The notes under the pieces are model-generated. The model worked only from the letters and a program-made list of their open reading frames with translations. It was not told the origin of the DNA and did not search any database. From assembly GCF_000262045.1 (NCBI RefSeq), contig NZ_AJVF01000039.1:868001-932000 (forward strand): 64,000 nucleotides of DNA, read 5' to 3'. The stretch comes from Bacillus siamensis KCTC 13613. Its GTDB lineage: Bacteria > Bacillota > Bacilli > Bacillales > Bacillaceae. Both the position numbers and the translations under genes were made by a program. Shown piece after piece: positions 27,469 through 36,838 of the stretch (position 1 is its first letter; the number at the start of each line of letters is the position of its first letter).

Positions 27469-28113
27469 ATGAAAAAGATACTAGTGATTGATGATCATCC
27501 GGCTGTCATGGAGGGCACCAAGACGATTCTGGAAACGGACACGAATCTTTCTGTCGATTGCCTCAGTCCCGATGCCAGTGAACAGTTCGTTCTCCGGCAT
27601 GATTTTTCAGCTTACGATCTCATATTAATGGATTTAAATCTGGGTGATGACCTCAGCGGCATAGAGCTTTCCAAGAAAATCTTAAAAGAGAATCCTCTCT
27701 GTAAAATCATTGTCTACACAGGCTATGAAGTTGAAGATTATTTTGAAGAATCCATCCGCGCGGGCCTGCATGGCGCCATCAGCAAAACCGAATCTAAAGA
27801 GAAAATCATGCAATACATATATCACGTGCTCAACGGACAGATTTTAGTTGATTTCTCCTATTTCAAACAGCTGATGACTCAGCAAAAAACAAAAACGTCT
27901 TCTTCCCCTCAAAGTGAGCAGGATCGGTTAACCCCGAGAGAGCGCCATATTCTCCAAGAGGTCGAAAAAGGTTTGACCAATCAGGAAATCGCCGATGCGC
28001 TTCACTTAAGCAAGCGGTCGATTGAATACAGCCTGACATCCATTTTTAATAAGCTGAATGTCGGCTCCCGCACTGAAGCGGTACTGATCGCCAAGTCAGA
28101 TAATGTACTATAA
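27469..28113 (+). CDS. comA: ComA, two-component response regulator of competence
   Basis: A 214-residue NarL/LuxR-type regulator. The receiver domain has the acidic pair D8-D9 and phospho-acceptor D55 (ILMDLNLG). The C-terminal helix-turn-helix reads LTPRERHILQEVEKGLTNQE followed by IADALHLSKRSIEYSL. It starts at ATG 27469 behind GGGAGG. ComA~P activates srfA, degQ and rap genes. It is downstream of its kinase ComP and is chromosome-typical in composition, unlike comQXP. It is co-oriented with yuxO, 21 bases on. Confidence 0.97.
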   Translation: MKKILVIDDHPAVMEGTKTILETDTNLSVDCLSPDASEQFVLRHDFSAYDLILMDLNLGDDLSGIELSKKILKENPLCKIIVYTGYEVEDYFEESIRAGLHGAISKTESKEKIMQYIYHVLNGQILVDFSYFKQLMTQQKTKTSSSPQSEQDRLTPRERHILQEVEKGLTNQEIADALHLSKRSIEYSLTSIFNKLNVGSRTEAVLIAKSDNVL

Positions 28114-28134
28114 ACCTTGAAAGGAGAATGACCT

Positions 28135-28518
28135 ATGAATCTGAATCATACATTGCTCGGCGCACTCGGCATTGAAATCACTGAAAACACGGCGGAGAGA
28201 TGCGTCGCTGTTATGCCGGTGGATAAGAGGACGGTGCAGCCTTTCGGATATCTGCACGGAGGCGCGTCCGCAGCGCTGGCGGAGACTGTTGCAAGCATCG
28301 GTGCCCAGCATTTTATCGACCAGTCGAAACAGGCCTGTGTCGGGCTTGAGATTAATGCCAATCATTTAAAATCCGTGAAAGAGGGCGGTACGGTCACGGC
28401 GATTGCGGAACCCGTTCACACGGGCAGGACAACCATTGTGTACGGGATTAACATTTTCGATGAAAGAGAAAGGCTGATCTGTGTGTCCCGCTGCACGCTG
28501 GCTGTTATAACAAAATAA
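28135..28518 (+). CDS. yuxO: YuxO, hotdog-fold acyl-CoA thioesterase
   Basis: A 127-residue PaaI/4HBT-type thioesterase with the motif FGYLHGGASAALAET (about residues 37-51). Homologues include 1,4-dihydroxy-2-naphthoyl-CoA hydrolases of menaquinone synthesis; that specific substrate is not proven here. AAAGGAG lies before the ATG. It is the last gene of the comA transcription unit (also called comA orf2), ended by a strong hairpin. Confidence 0.9.
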   Translation: MNLNHTLLGALGIEITENTAERCVAVMPVDKRTVQPFGYLHGGASAALAETVASIGAQHFIDQSKQACVGLEINANHLKSVKEGGTVTAIAEPVHTGRTTIVYGINIFDERERLICVSRCTLAVITK

Positions 28519-28557
28519 ACAAACAGCCGGAACCCTGAATCGTCCGGCTGTTTGTTT
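28518..28557. terminator. Bidirectional terminator between yuxO and mrpG
   Basis: Long stem AACAAACAGCCGGA / TCCGGCTGTTTGTT with T-rich tail to the right and A-rich flank to the left, between convergent stops. Confidence 0.93.
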
Positions 28558-28932
28558 TTACAAATATGAATCTTCTTTTCGTTTGATCACAAAGTTTCTG
28601 ATCCCTTTATAATCATCCTGAACGCTTCGTTTATCAAGCGCCGTTCCCGAGTTATACGCGGCTCTGCATATGAGGTGCGCCCCGACCGGCGCCGTCAGCA
28701 GGATAAAAATGATGCCGAGCAGTATTTTTACGGAAATTTCTCCGGTCAGCATCCACAAGTAACCTAACACCCCGAGCAATATCAAATTAACGCCGAGTGT
28801 CGAGCCTTTTGAAGAGGCGTGGGCGCGTGTATACATGTCAGGAAGTCTGAGTGTGCCGAAAGACGCGACCAGGCAGATCAGCGATCCCATCAGAATACAA
28901 ACGGCGACGGCCCATTTAACGATTTCGATCAT
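28558..28932 (-). CDS. mrpG: MrpG, Na+/H+ antiporter subunit G
   Basis: A 124-residue protein with three membrane helices and the MnhG/PhaG pattern ([22 protein letters not shown], given in two parts). Start ATG 28932 lies behind AAGGAGAG and overlaps the mrpF end by 17 bases; the in-frame ATG at 28974 is upstream of that site. It is the last gene of the seven-gene mrp operon, whose product is a hetero-oligomeric Na+(Li+)/H+ antiporter needed for alkali and sodium resistance. Confidence 0.95.
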   Translation of the reverse strand: MIEIVKWAVAVCILMGSLICLVASFGTLRLPDMYTRAHASSKGSTLGVNLILLGVLGYLWMLTGEISVKILLGIIFILLTAPVGAHLICRAAYNSGTALDKRSVQDDYKGIRNFVIKRKEDSYL

Positions 28933-29200
28933 TTTCGATAATCTCTCCTTTCTCCAAAAACTTAGCGAAGGCAATCGTGCCGATAAATGATAAAATGCCG
29001 AGCAGCAGAATGATGTCCAAAAAGGCCGTTGTTCTTAAGAGGATGGATACGAGCGCGGTCATGGCAATCAGATTGATGCCGATCCCATCAAGCGCGACGA
29101 CCCGGTCCGGTATCGTAGGCCCTTTAATGACTCGAATGACGTACAGAAGCGTCGAAACCGCCATAATGCCGAGTGATAATTGCAGAATAAACGTAAACAT
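28916..29200 (-). CDS. mrpF: MrpF, Na+/H+ antiporter subunit F
   Basis: A 94-residue protein with three membrane helices and the MnhF/PhaF motif [17 protein letters not shown]. In B. subtilis MrpF has also been linked to cholate efflux. The ATG overlaps the end of mrpE by one base and the end overlaps mrpG, so the three genes are translationally coupled. Confidence 0.95.
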   Translation of the reverse strand: MFTFILQLSLGIMAVSTLLYVIRVIKGPTIPDRVVALDGIGINLIAMTALVSILLRTTAFLDIILLLGILSFIGTIAFAKFLEKGEIIENDRNR

Positions 29201-29676
29201 CAGCGGCTCACCTCCTGAATGGCTTTCTCAAAAGAGACGCGGATGTCATGAATCGCTTTCTCCGCATCCTCAATGTCCATAGCGTGTATATAGAGAATCG
29301 ACCGGTCATCGGAGATATCCATCACAAGCGTACCCGGCGTCAGAGTGATTAACAGCGAGAGCAGTGTGATCTCCCAATCCTCCGTCAGTTCCGTCTTAAA
29401 CGCGAAAATGCCCGGGCGGATGTTCATCTTCGGCGAAATAACGGTTTTCAGCACGCTGACATTGGCCAGATATAATTCTTTTATAAAGATCAGCATCAGT
29501 TTGATGACCGACCATATTTTCCAAATGTAAAACGGCCGCGAGAAGAAGCGCCGGAAAAAAAACAGCGCCGCCAAGCCCGCGATAAATCCGGTAACAAATC
29601 CCGCCGCGCTGAGGCTGTTTGTAAGAAACATCCAGCAAACAGCGAGAAGAACATTTAATAATAGTTGCAAAGCCAT
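29200..29676 (-). CDS. mrpE: MrpE, Na+/H+ antiporter subunit E
   Basis: A 158-residue protein with two N-terminal membrane helices and a cytoplasmic C-terminus. The family blocks LLSLLITLTPGTLVMDIS and YIHAMDIEDAE are present. MrpE is required for assembly and activity of the complex rather than forming the ion path. It is five bases downstream of mrpD and overlaps mrpF. Confidence 0.95.
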   Translation of the reverse strand: MALQLLLNVLLAVCWMFLTNSLSAAGFVTGFIAGLAALFFFRRFFSRPFYIWKIWSVIKLMLIFIKELYLANVSVLKTVISPKMNIRPGIFAFKTELTEDWEITLLSLLITLTPGTLVMDISDDRSILYIHAMDIEDAEKAIHDIRVSFEKAIQEVSR

Positions 29677-29681
29677 GCCAT

Positions 29682-31163
29682 CTACTCCTTCAAAACAGCT
29701 TCAATGTATTTTTCCGGATTCAGCAGATTCTCAGCCGTCTGATTGACATACGGTGAAACCCATTCGGTTCCGAGCCCGAACAGAAGCGACAAAAGGAGAA
29801 AAGCGGCTGCCGGATAAAGAAGCCCTTTTGCGGACCGTCCGCCCGCGCCCGGGATTTCTTTTTCTTCTCCCCAAAAAGCCGTCGTAAAAACCTTCAGCAC
29901 GGAATACAGCACAAGCAGGCTCGACAAGAGAATCAATACGGAAAACAATGTTTCCCCCTGATCAAAACCGCCTTCAGCAATCTTCAGCTTACCCACAAAT
30001 CCGCTGAACGGCGGGATGCCGGCCAAAGATATGGCGGAGATAAAGAACATCCAGCCCAAAACGGGATAACGGGTGATCAGGCCGCTCATTTTATGCAGGC
30101 TCGCCGTGCCGGTCAGCGTGATAAGCGTTCCCGCCAGCATAAACAGCGCTCCTTTTATCAGCATATCGTGAATCAAGTAATAAACCGCTCCTTGAATGGA
30201 GGCCGGGGTGTTCATGGCGATGCCGAACAAAATCACGCCGACGGCTGTAATAATATTATAGATGACAATTTTCATGACATCCGAAAAGGCGATAGACCCG
30301 ATTACGCCGAATAACACCGTCAGCATCGCAAGCCACATCATCAATTGGTGGGTAAAGCCTGCATCGTGAATGAAAATCAAGGTGAATACTCTCAAAATGG
30401 CGTACAGGCCGACTTTCGTCAAAAGAGATCCGAATAAGGCCGAAATCGCAGCCGGCGGGGCGTAATAAGAGCCCGGCATCCAGAAATACAGCGGGAATAT
30501 CCCGCCCTTTAAACCGAAAACGACGAGAAACAGGACGCCGATGACACTTATCAGCCCGGTCTGGCCTGATTCGCTGATTTTTACGCTTAAATCAGCCATA
30601 TTCAGCGTCCCCGTCACCGCATATAAGTAACCGACACCGATGACAAAAAACGCGGATGACACAATGTTGAACACGATATACTTCAATGATTCTCTTAATT
30701 GAATTTTCGTTCCGCCAAGCACAATCAGCATGTAGGACGCGATAAGCAGAAGCTCAAAAAAGACGTACATGTTGAACAGGTCACCCGTCAAAAACGCTCC
30801 GCTTACACCCGCCAGAAGAAACTGCACCCCTGAATAATAGAAAGCGCGCTCCCGTTTTTCTCCGATAGAGCGGAAGGAGTACAAAATGACGAGCAGCCCG
30901 ATGACGGCGGTTGTCAAAACAAGCAGTGCGGCGAGCTGATCAGCGGCGAGCACAATGCCGTACGGTGCTTTCCAGCCGCCGAGTGTCAGCGTCTGAATTC
31001 CGTGTGTAAAAACCGTCTGAACGAGAACGGCGCTGATGGCGATGGAGACACAGGAAGCGGCAGTGCTGAATATCCGCATCAGCATCACGTGCCTGTTCAT
31101 AAAAATCAGCAGCACTGCGCAAAGCAGCGGCACCAGAATAGGCAATATCACAAAGTTATTCAT
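29682..31163 (-). CDS. mrpD: MrpD, Na+/H+ antiporter subunit D
   Basis: A 493-residue NuoM/NuoN-like membrane subunit with about 14 helices. It holds the conserved glutamate region YVFFELLLIASYMLIVLGG and the lysine/histidine segments of the proton-translocating family (FGLKGGIFPLYFWMPGSY, YLIHDMLIKGALFM). ATG 31163 is chosen because it gives the usual family length and 11-base spacing from GAGGGG; an in-frame ATG at 31172 is too close. It overlaps the end of mrpC. Confidence 0.95.
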   Translation of the reverse strand: MNNFVILPILVPLLCAVLLIFMNRHVMLMRIFSTAASCVSIAISAVLVQTVFTHGIQTLTLGGWKAPYGIVLAADQLAALLVLTTAVIGLLVILYSFRSIGEKRERAFYYSGVQFLLAGVSGAFLTGDLFNMYVFFELLLIASYMLIVLGGTKIQLRESLKYIVFNIVSSAFFVIGVGYLYAVTGTLNMADLSVKISESGQTGLISVIGVLFLVVFGLKGGIFPLYFWMPGSYYAPPAAISALFGSLLTKVGLYAILRVFTLIFIHDAGFTHQLMMWLAMLTVLFGVIGSIAFSDVMKIVIYNIITAVGVILFGIAMNTPASIQGAVYYLIHDMLIKGALFMLAGTLITLTGTASLHKMSGLITRYPVLGWMFFISAISLAGIPPFSGFVGKLKIAEGGFDQGETLFSVLILLSSLLVLYSVLKVFTTAFWGEEKEIPGAGGRSAKGLLYPAAAFLLLSLLFGLGTEWVSPYVNQTAENLLNPEKYIEAVLKE

Positions 31164-31497
31164 GTTGATCATTTCCCCTCATTCGATCCATATCGTCCGT
31201 TTTCAGTTCCTGATAGGCGCGAAACGCCATCACAAGCAGGAAGGACGTGACGCCGAACGAAATAACGATCGCCGTCAGTATGAGTGCCTGCGGCAGCGGA
31301 TCGACAAACGATGTGCTTTTTCCGCCCAGTATGGGAGGGGCGCCTTTTTTCAGTCCGCCCATGGTCAGAAGCAGCAAATGGACGCCGTGGCTTAAAAGCG
31401 CGGTGCCGATAATCACGCGCAGCAGACTTTTAGAAAGCAGCAAGTAGGTTGCCGCCATAAACAAAATACCGGCAATGACAGACATTAAGATTTCCAC
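31156..31497 (-). CDS. mrpC: MrpC, Na+/H+ antiporter subunit C
   Basis: A 113-residue NuoK-like protein with three membrane helices (MEILMSVIAGILFMAATYLL, the SHGVHLLLLTMGGL block, and DPLPQALILTAIVISFG). Its start overlaps the mrpB stop by one base. In B. subtilis the small C subunit is essential for Na+ export by the complex. Confidence 0.95.
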   Translation of the reverse strand: MEILMSVIAGILFMAATYLLLSKSLLRVIIGTALLSHGVHLLLLTMGGLKKGAPPILGGKSTSFVDPLPQALILTAIVISFGVTSFLLVMAFRAYQELKTDDMDRMRGNDQHE

Positions 31498-31928
31498 TAT
31501 TCTTCCTCTCCAATCGTTTGAATAATGGTCATCGTCACGCCGACAACAACGAGATACACACCTAAATCAAACAAAGTGGCCGTCGCAAGCTCCGTATTCC
31601 CGAGCACCGGGAGATGAAAATGGCCGAATGTATGGGTGAGAAAGGGCGCTCCGAAAAAGAACGAACCTGCACCCGTTGCAATCGCGATAAGCAGACCCGC
31701 GCCCGCTACATAAATAAAATTGACGGGCAAAATCGACTTGACGGTTTTTAAATCAAAGGCCAAAAGCAAAAGCACAATGGCCGAAGATGTAATCAGCCCG
31801 CCGACAAATCCTCCGCCGGGAGCGTTATGCCCCGATAAAAATAAATAGAAAGAGAAAAGCAGAATGATAAAAGATACAAGTTTCGTTGCCGTCTGAAGGA
31901 TGATGTCGTTTGTTTTTTGCTGTCTCAA
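31497..31928 (-). CDS. mrpB: MrpB, Na+/H+ antiporter subunit B
   Basis: A 143-residue protein with four membrane helices and the MnhB motif FLSGHNAPGGGFVGGLI. It overlaps the mrpA stop by four bases, showing translational coupling. The sequence matches the MrpB family along its whole length. Confidence 0.95.
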   Translation of the reverse strand: MRQQKTNDIILQTATKLVSFIILLFSFYLFLSGHNAPGGGFVGGLITSSAIVLLLLAFDLKTVKSILPVNFIYVAGAGLLIAIATGAGSFFFGAPFLTHTFGHFHLPVLGNTELATATLFDLGVYLVVVGVTMTIIQTIGEEE

Positions 31929-34327
31929 CGCTCTTCTCCCTCCTCTTTTACTTTCGTTCTGATCATGCCGTAAATGCCGAGTGCGGCAATCGACAGCACC
32001 GTGATTTCAAACATGGTGTCAAATCCCCTGAAATCAACGAGGATGACGTTGACAATATTATTGCCTCCCCCAAGCTTATGACTGTAAGCCGTGAAAAAAG
32101 AGGCGATACTGTCTTTTGTTTTTTCGCTGGAAGACGCGATTCCGAGCATTGTCACGATGACGCCGACACCGAGAGAAATGATAAAATTCGTCAGCCGGAA
32201 TGTTCTGGTCTTCTTTTTCCGCCGCATTTTCGGCAGATGATAAAAACAAAGAAGAAACAAGGCGACGGATATCGTCTCAATGACAAGCTGCGTGAGCGCC
32301 AGATCGGGCGCTCTGAAAATCACGAAAAACAGCGCGAGCGTATACCCGACAACTCCGAGTGAGATAATGGCCGTCAGCCGCGATTTGGCGAACACAGTCG
32401 CAATCGTTGCGCTCACCATAACGAGCGACAGCACGATTTCATACAGACCGATCTCAGCCATTCCTTTCGTTGTCATGGAAAAGCCGCCTTTCATCACGAA
32501 CGCCGCTCCGATGAGAATGATAAACGCCGCAAAAATATACAGCAGATAATCCCGCAAAAATCCGGTCATATAAGACGACGTCAGCTGGTAAGATCTTTTT
32601 TCCATACTGCCCGTCACCGCATTGTAAAGCCGGTTCAGCGTCAGTTTTTTCGGAAACAGACCGTATACCCGCTCCCATTTAGACAGAGACACGTAACCGA
32701 TCGTGCCGACAATGATAATGCCGACGGTCATCAGCACTTCAGCCGTCACACCGTGCCACTGGGAAATGTGGACATGGAATGTATCTCCGCCGGTTAACAG
32801 AGCCGGATAAATGGAATTCATCGCCGGTTCAATCAGGCTGTAGGATAAAACATTCGGTGCGAAAAACAGACTGACGGCGCAAGCGGCAAGAATCACCGGC
32901 GAAATCAGCATGCCAAGCGGAGCTTCATGCGGCGTCTTTTCAAGCTGATCCGTTTTGCGCGCGCCACTGAACGTTCTGAAAAACAGCTTCATGCTGTAGA
33001 TAAACGTGAAGACGCTGCCGATCCACGCCAGAACGGGGAACAGCACGCCCCACGTATCCAGGCTGAAAATATCTGCATGAGCAATCCGCAGCATACTGGT
33101 AAAGAACATTTCTTTACTTAAGAAGCCGTTAAAAGGAGGGAGGCCGGCCATGGAAAACGTTCCGATCAATGAAACGGTAAACGTTATCGGCATAAGCGCC
33201 ATCAGTCCGCCGAGCCTGCGGATATCCCTCGTTCCCGTTTCATGGTCGATAATGCCGACCGCCATAAATAAACTTCCTTTAAAAGTAGCATGGTTAATTA
33301 AGTGAAACACAGCCGCGGTCACAGCCGCCGTGAAATACTCCGAATGCTGAAAGTGAAGCGCGGCGGCTCCTGCGCCGAGCATCGATACAATCATACCGAG
33401 CTGGCTGACTGTGGAAAAAGCCAGAATCGCTTTTAAATCGGTTTGTTTAATCGCGTTGAAGGAAGCCCATACCATCGTGATCAGACCGACTGAGGCAACC
33501 GTCCAAAACCAGACGGGTGAAAACGCAAAAACCGGACTGAATCTGGCAATCAGATAAATGCCCGCTTTCACCATTGTTGCCGAGTGCAGGTAGGCGCTGA
33601 CAGGAGTCGGGGCTTCCATGGCATCAGGAAGCCAGATGTAAAACGGAAACTGCGCTGATTTCGTAAAGGCCCCCAATAACAGGAGAACCATTGCCGGAAT
33701 AAAGAACGGATGGCCGGCGATAATATGCACCTGGTTGACCATTTCCCTGATACTGAATGAGTCCGTTATCAGATACAGCAGGATAAAGCCGCCGAGCATG
33801 CACAGTCCGCCGCCGACGGTAATCAGCAGTGATTTTTCCGCCCCGTAGCGTGATTTCTCCCGCTTATGCCAATACCCGATTAATAAGAAGGATGACAGGC
33901 TTGTCAGCTCCCAGAACATATAAAGCACAATGACGTTATCGACGAGCACAACGCCGAGCATCGCGCCCATAAACATCAGCAGGTACACGTAAAAGGGGCC
34001 GAGCTTTTCTTTGTCCTTCGATAAGTAAAAAATACTGTAAAGTGTCACCAGAGAGCCGATGCCCGTAATCAATAAAGCGAATAACAGCCCGAGTCCGTCA
34101 ATATAAACGGTATAGTTAATGCCGAGGGAAGGAATCCATTCGGCCGCATACCGGACGGTTTCTCCCGCCATTGTCAGCGGGAGCTTGCTGATAAAGTAAA
34201 CAAACAGCACAACGGGCAATATCAGCACAAACCAGCCTGTATGGACTTGTTTTACCCGTTTATAAAGAAAGGGAACGATAAATGCAAATAAAAAAGGCGC
34301 CAAAATCGCGAAATGTAACAGCTGCAA
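31925..34327 (-). CDS. mrpA: MrpA, Na+/H+ antiporter subunit A
   Basis: An 800-residue NuoL-like subunit with more than 18 membrane helices and an extended C-terminal MrpB-like part. Typical blocks are YMFWELTSLSSFLLIGYW, AMEAPTPVSAYLHSATMVKAG and FHLINHATFKGSLFMAVG. The start is a TTG at 34327, 7 bases after AAAGGAGG. A -10-like TATAAT lies upstream on the minus strand (34416-34421) but no good -35. It is first in the mrpABCDEFG operon. It exchanges cytoplasmic Na+ for external H+ and supports alkali tolerance and, in B. subtilis, sporulation. Confidence 0.96.
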   Translation of the reverse strand: MQLLHFAILAPFLFAFIVPFLYKRVKQVHTGWFVLILPVVLFVYFISKLPLTMAGETVRYAAEWIPSLGINYTVYIDGLGLLFALLITGIGSLVTLYSIFYLSKDKEKLGPFYVYLLMFMGAMLGVVLVDNVIVLYMFWELTSLSSFLLIGYWHKREKSRYGAEKSLLITVGGGLCMLGGFILLYLITDSFSIREMVNQVHIIAGHPFFIPAMVLLLLGAFTKSAQFPFYIWLPDAMEAPTPVSAYLHSATMVKAGIYLIARFSPVFAFSPVWFWTVASVGLITMVWASFNAIKQTDLKAILAFSTVSQLGMIVSMLGAGAAALHFQHSEYFTAAVTAAVFHLINHATFKGSLFMAVGIIDHETGTRDIRRLGGLMALMPITFTVSLIGTFSMAGLPPFNGFLSKEMFFTSMLRIAHADIFSLDTWGVLFPVLAWIGSVFTFIYSMKLFFRTFSGARKTDQLEKTPHEAPLGMLISPVILAACAVSLFFAPNVLSYSLIEPAMNSIYPALLTGGDTFHVHISQWHGVTAEVLMTVGIIIVGTIGYVSLSKWERVYGLFPKKLTLNRLYNAVTGSMEKRSYQLTSSYMTGFLRDYLLYIFAAFIILIGAAFVMKGGFSMTTKGMAEIGLYEIVLSLVMVSATIATVFAKSRLTAIISLGVVGYTLALFFVIFRAPDLALTQLVIETISVALFLLCFYHLPKMRRKKKTRTFRLTNFIISLGVGVIVTMLGIASSSEKTKDSIASFFTAYSHKLGGGNNIVNVILVDFRGFDTMFEITVLSIAALGIYGMIRTKVKEEGEER

Positions 34328-34340
34328 CAGAAGACCTCCT

Positions 34341-34362
34341 TTGCTTGTTTTTCATCAAGCAA
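34341..34362 (-). promoter_or_regulatory. Leader hairpin beside the mrpA ribosome site
   Basis: Perfect 7-bp arms TTGCTTG / CAAGCAA with an 8-base loop, ending right before the AAAGGAGG of mrpA. It could modulate ribosome access. The gap 34328-34568 otherwise shows only the TATAAT at 34416-34421 (minus strand). Confidence 0.45.
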
Positions 34363-34568
34363 CTGCTTTATGTAAGAGTGAAAAAATCAATTCACGGTCA
34401 TAGGACCCAGTACAAATTATATCGCACTTTTTTTTACCCTGCTACGGCATAATGTATTCCTCTCTATGTTTTTGTGGTCTTTTGAACCTAAAATAAATTT
34501 ATCAAATATCCGGATCTTTGTATATACATTTAGCTTTCAGATCAAGCTTTACAAAAGGAGCTGGTCAG

Positions 34569-34787
34569 ATGAAAAGAAAGGCGGCAGCCTGTATTGGAAT
34601 ATTTTGTTCCATTATTTCAGGAACATTCATAGCGGACGATTTCTGCAAAGGGAGGCAGGAGACGGAGGCAGATGAATGGGAGTATTTTTTTCTCGGCACA
34701 GAATACGCGCACGACAAGCTGAGTGCGGCTGAATCAATGAAAAAGCCGTTTCAGCCGCGTGAATATATTAGAATCGTTTATAGATGA
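34569..34787 (+). CDS. yufS: YufS, small conserved protein
   Basis: A 72-residue protein, ATG 34569 behind AAAAGGAGC. It has an N-terminal hydrophobic segment (ACIGIFCSIISGTFIA) that may be a signal or membrane anchor, then an acidic domain (EADEWEYFFLGTEYAHDKLS). The matching gene in B. subtilis lies between maeN and mrpA; here maeN is missing. Function unknown. Confidence 0.72.
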   Translation: MKRKAAACIGIFCSIISGTFIADDFCKGRQETEADEWEYFFLGTEYAHDKLSAAESMKKPFQPREYIRIVYR

Positions 34788-34788
34788 A

Positions 34789-34822
34789 AAGAGTTCCGGC
34801 ATCAGGGCGCGGAACTCTTTTT
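34789..34822. terminator. Bidirectional terminator between yufS and nupQ
   Basis: AAAAGAGTTCCG / CGGAACTCTTTTT stem between convergent stop codons, with T tracts in both directions. Confidence 0.9.
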
Positions 34823-34831
34823 GTATGATGA

Positions 34832-35791
34832 TCAGCGTTTTCCTTTAATATAAGGGATGCCGTTGGCTTTAGGCGCATCCGCGCGGCCGATGAACCCGGC
34901 AAGCGCGAGAATGGTCAGAATGTAAGGAGCCATCAGCATGTATACATTCGGAATGTCTTTGAACAGGGGCAAAAGCGAGCCGATAATGCTCAAACTCTGC
35001 GCAAATCCGAAAAACAGCGCAGCCCCGAGCGCGCCGATCGGATGCCATTTGCCGAAAACAAGCGCGGCAAGAGCGATAAAGCCTTGTCCGGAAATGGTGG
35101 AGTGCGTGAAATCAAGCGCGATTGTAGAAGCATACACACCGCCGCCGAGCCCGCCAAACAGCCCGCTGATCATGACGCCGATATAGCGCATGGCGAACAC
35201 GTTGATTCCCATCGTATCTGCCGCCATCGGATGTTCCCCGACAGAACGGATGCGGAGGCCGAACGGTGTTTTGAATAAAATAAACCAAGAAACAAAGGCC
35301 AGTACGATGGCTAGAATCGAAGTATAATATACGTCTGAAAAGAAGATTTTTCCTAAAACCGGAATGTCGCTTAACCCCGGAATGTTCGTTTTGTAAAAGG
35401 GCTCCGGGATTTTATCAGTCTGCGCCTTGCCGTATATCAGCTTAACGATAAACAGCGTCGCTCCTAACGCAAGCATATTGATCGCCACCCCGGTTACCGT
35501 CTGATCGGCGCGGAAAGAAACCGCGGCAGCCGCGTGAATCAGCGAAAACAGCCCGCCGGCAATCATAGCCGCAGCCAGGGCGAGCCACGGGGCAGCGGCG
35601 CCGAGCTCACGGCCGAAAAATAAGTTGAACATGACGCTTGTAAAGGCGCCGATAATCATCAGCCCTTCCAGACCGATATTGACAACCCCCGATCTTTCAG
35701 AAAACACGCCGCCGAGAGCGGTTAAAATAAGCGGAGCCGCATAAACGAGTGTGGCCGGGACAATTATGGATAAAATCTGCAGGAAGTCCAC
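34832..35791 (-). CDS. nupQ: NupQ (YufQ), guanosine ABC transporter permease
   Basis: A 319-residue permease of the BPD_transp_2 family with about nine membrane helices and the family block ALGGVFSERSGVVNIGLEGLM (part: ERSGVVNIGLEGLM) near the N-terminus. Starts directly after the nupP stop. With NupP it forms the membrane channel of the nupNOPQ guanosine importer. In B. subtilis the next gene is maeN, which is not here. Confidence 0.93.
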   Translation of the reverse strand: MDFLQILSIIVPATLVYAAPLILTALGGVFSERSGVVNIGLEGLMIIGAFTSVMFNLFFGRELGAAAPWLALAAAMIAGGLFSLIHAAAAVSFRADQTVTGVAINMLALGATLFIVKLIYGKAQTDKIPEPFYKTNIPGLSDIPVLGKIFFSDVYYTSILAIVLAFVSWFILFKTPFGLRIRSVGEHPMAADTMGINVFAMRYIGVMISGLFGGLGGGVYASTIALDFTHSTISGQGFIALAALVFGKWHPIGALGAALFFGFAQSLSIIGSLLPLFKDIPNVYMLMAPYILTILALAGFIGRADAPKANGIPYIKGKR

Positions 35792-36838
35792 TTACTTCGC
35801 CCCCTTTTTCTTCAATTTATCAAGGATGAGCCGGATGGCGTAGCTTGATGCCACAAACAAAATAATAATGGCGATGACGATGTCAACGACTTCAGAAGGC
35901 ACACCGGATTCAATCGGCATATTTAAAGCGCCGACTTTAAGGCCGCCGAGAAGACAGGCCGCAAGAACCACGCCGATTGCCGTGCTGCTCCCTAGAAGCG
36001 CAACCGCGATGCCGTCGAAGCCGACTCCGGTAAATGCGCCTTTAACCGCCGCGTATTGAAAGGTTCCGAGGCCTTCCATCGCGCCGGCAAGCCCCGCGAA
36101 GGCGCCGGAAATCATCATGGCATACATCATATTTTTTCTGACGCTCATTCCGGCGTATTGTGCCGCGTGCTGATTAAAGCCAACAGCCCGAAATTCGAAT
36201 CCGCTTTTTGTTTTATGAATGATAAACCACATGAAGACTGCCGCAAACAAAGCGATCAGTATCCCCCAATGAAGGCGGGAGTAGTCTGTCAGCTGCTCTA
36301 AAAACGGCGAGCGGAGCGACGCGCTTTCATGAATTTTGTCTGTTTTGTCCCTGTGGTCCGTCATGACATCGGATATGAGGTAATTGGTTAAATGAAGAGC
36401 GATATAATTCATCATGATCGTGACAATCACTTCGTGAACAAAAAAACGGGCTTTTAAAAATCCGGGAATCAGCCCCCAAATGCCTCCCGCGGCAGCCGCC
36501 GCCAATAACGAAAGCGGGAGGTGGATGTAAGCGGGAGCGTCAAAGGAAGTACCGACCCAAACCGCGGCCGTCCAGCCGACAAGGAGCTGTCCCTCAACAC
36601 CGATATTGAACAGGCCGGTCCGAAATGCGAACGCCACGGCCAATCCGGATAAAATATAAGGCGTAATCTGCCGGATCGTTTCCCCGAGATAATACATTTC
36701 ACCGAAAATGCCGTTCCAAAGAGCCGAATACCCGCTTGCGACATTGTAGCCGCTGGCAAGCATGATGACCGCACCTGCAGCCAGGCCAAGAATGATTGCA
36801 ATCAGCGGCACAGCCAGATGAGAAAGTCGATTAATCAT
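35792..36838 (-). CDS. nupP: NupP (YufP), guanosine ABC transporter permease
   Basis: A 348-residue BPD_transp_2 permease with about nine membrane helices and the block FRTGLFNIGVEGQLLVG near residues 70-90. The start overlaps the nupO end by 8 bases. It is paired with NupQ; the two paralogous permeases are adjacent, as in other BmpA-type nucleoside importers. Confidence 0.93.
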   Translation of the reverse strand: MINRLSHLAVPLIAIILGLAAGAVIMLASGYNVASGYSALWNGIFGEMYYLGETIRQITPYILSGLAVAFAFRTGLFNIGVEGQLLVGWTAAVWVGTSFDAPAYIHLPLSLLAAAAAGGIWGLIPGFLKARFFVHEVIVTIMMNYIALHLTNYLISDVMTDHRDKTDKIHESASLRSPFLEQLTDYSRLHWGILIALFAAVFMWFIIHKTKSGFEFRAVGFNQHAAQYAGMSVRKNMMYAMMISGAFAGLAGAMEGLGTFQYAAVKGAFTGVGFDGIAVALLGSSTAIGVVLAACLLGGLKVGALNMPIESGVPSEVVDIVIAIIILFVASSYAIRLILDKLKKKGAK

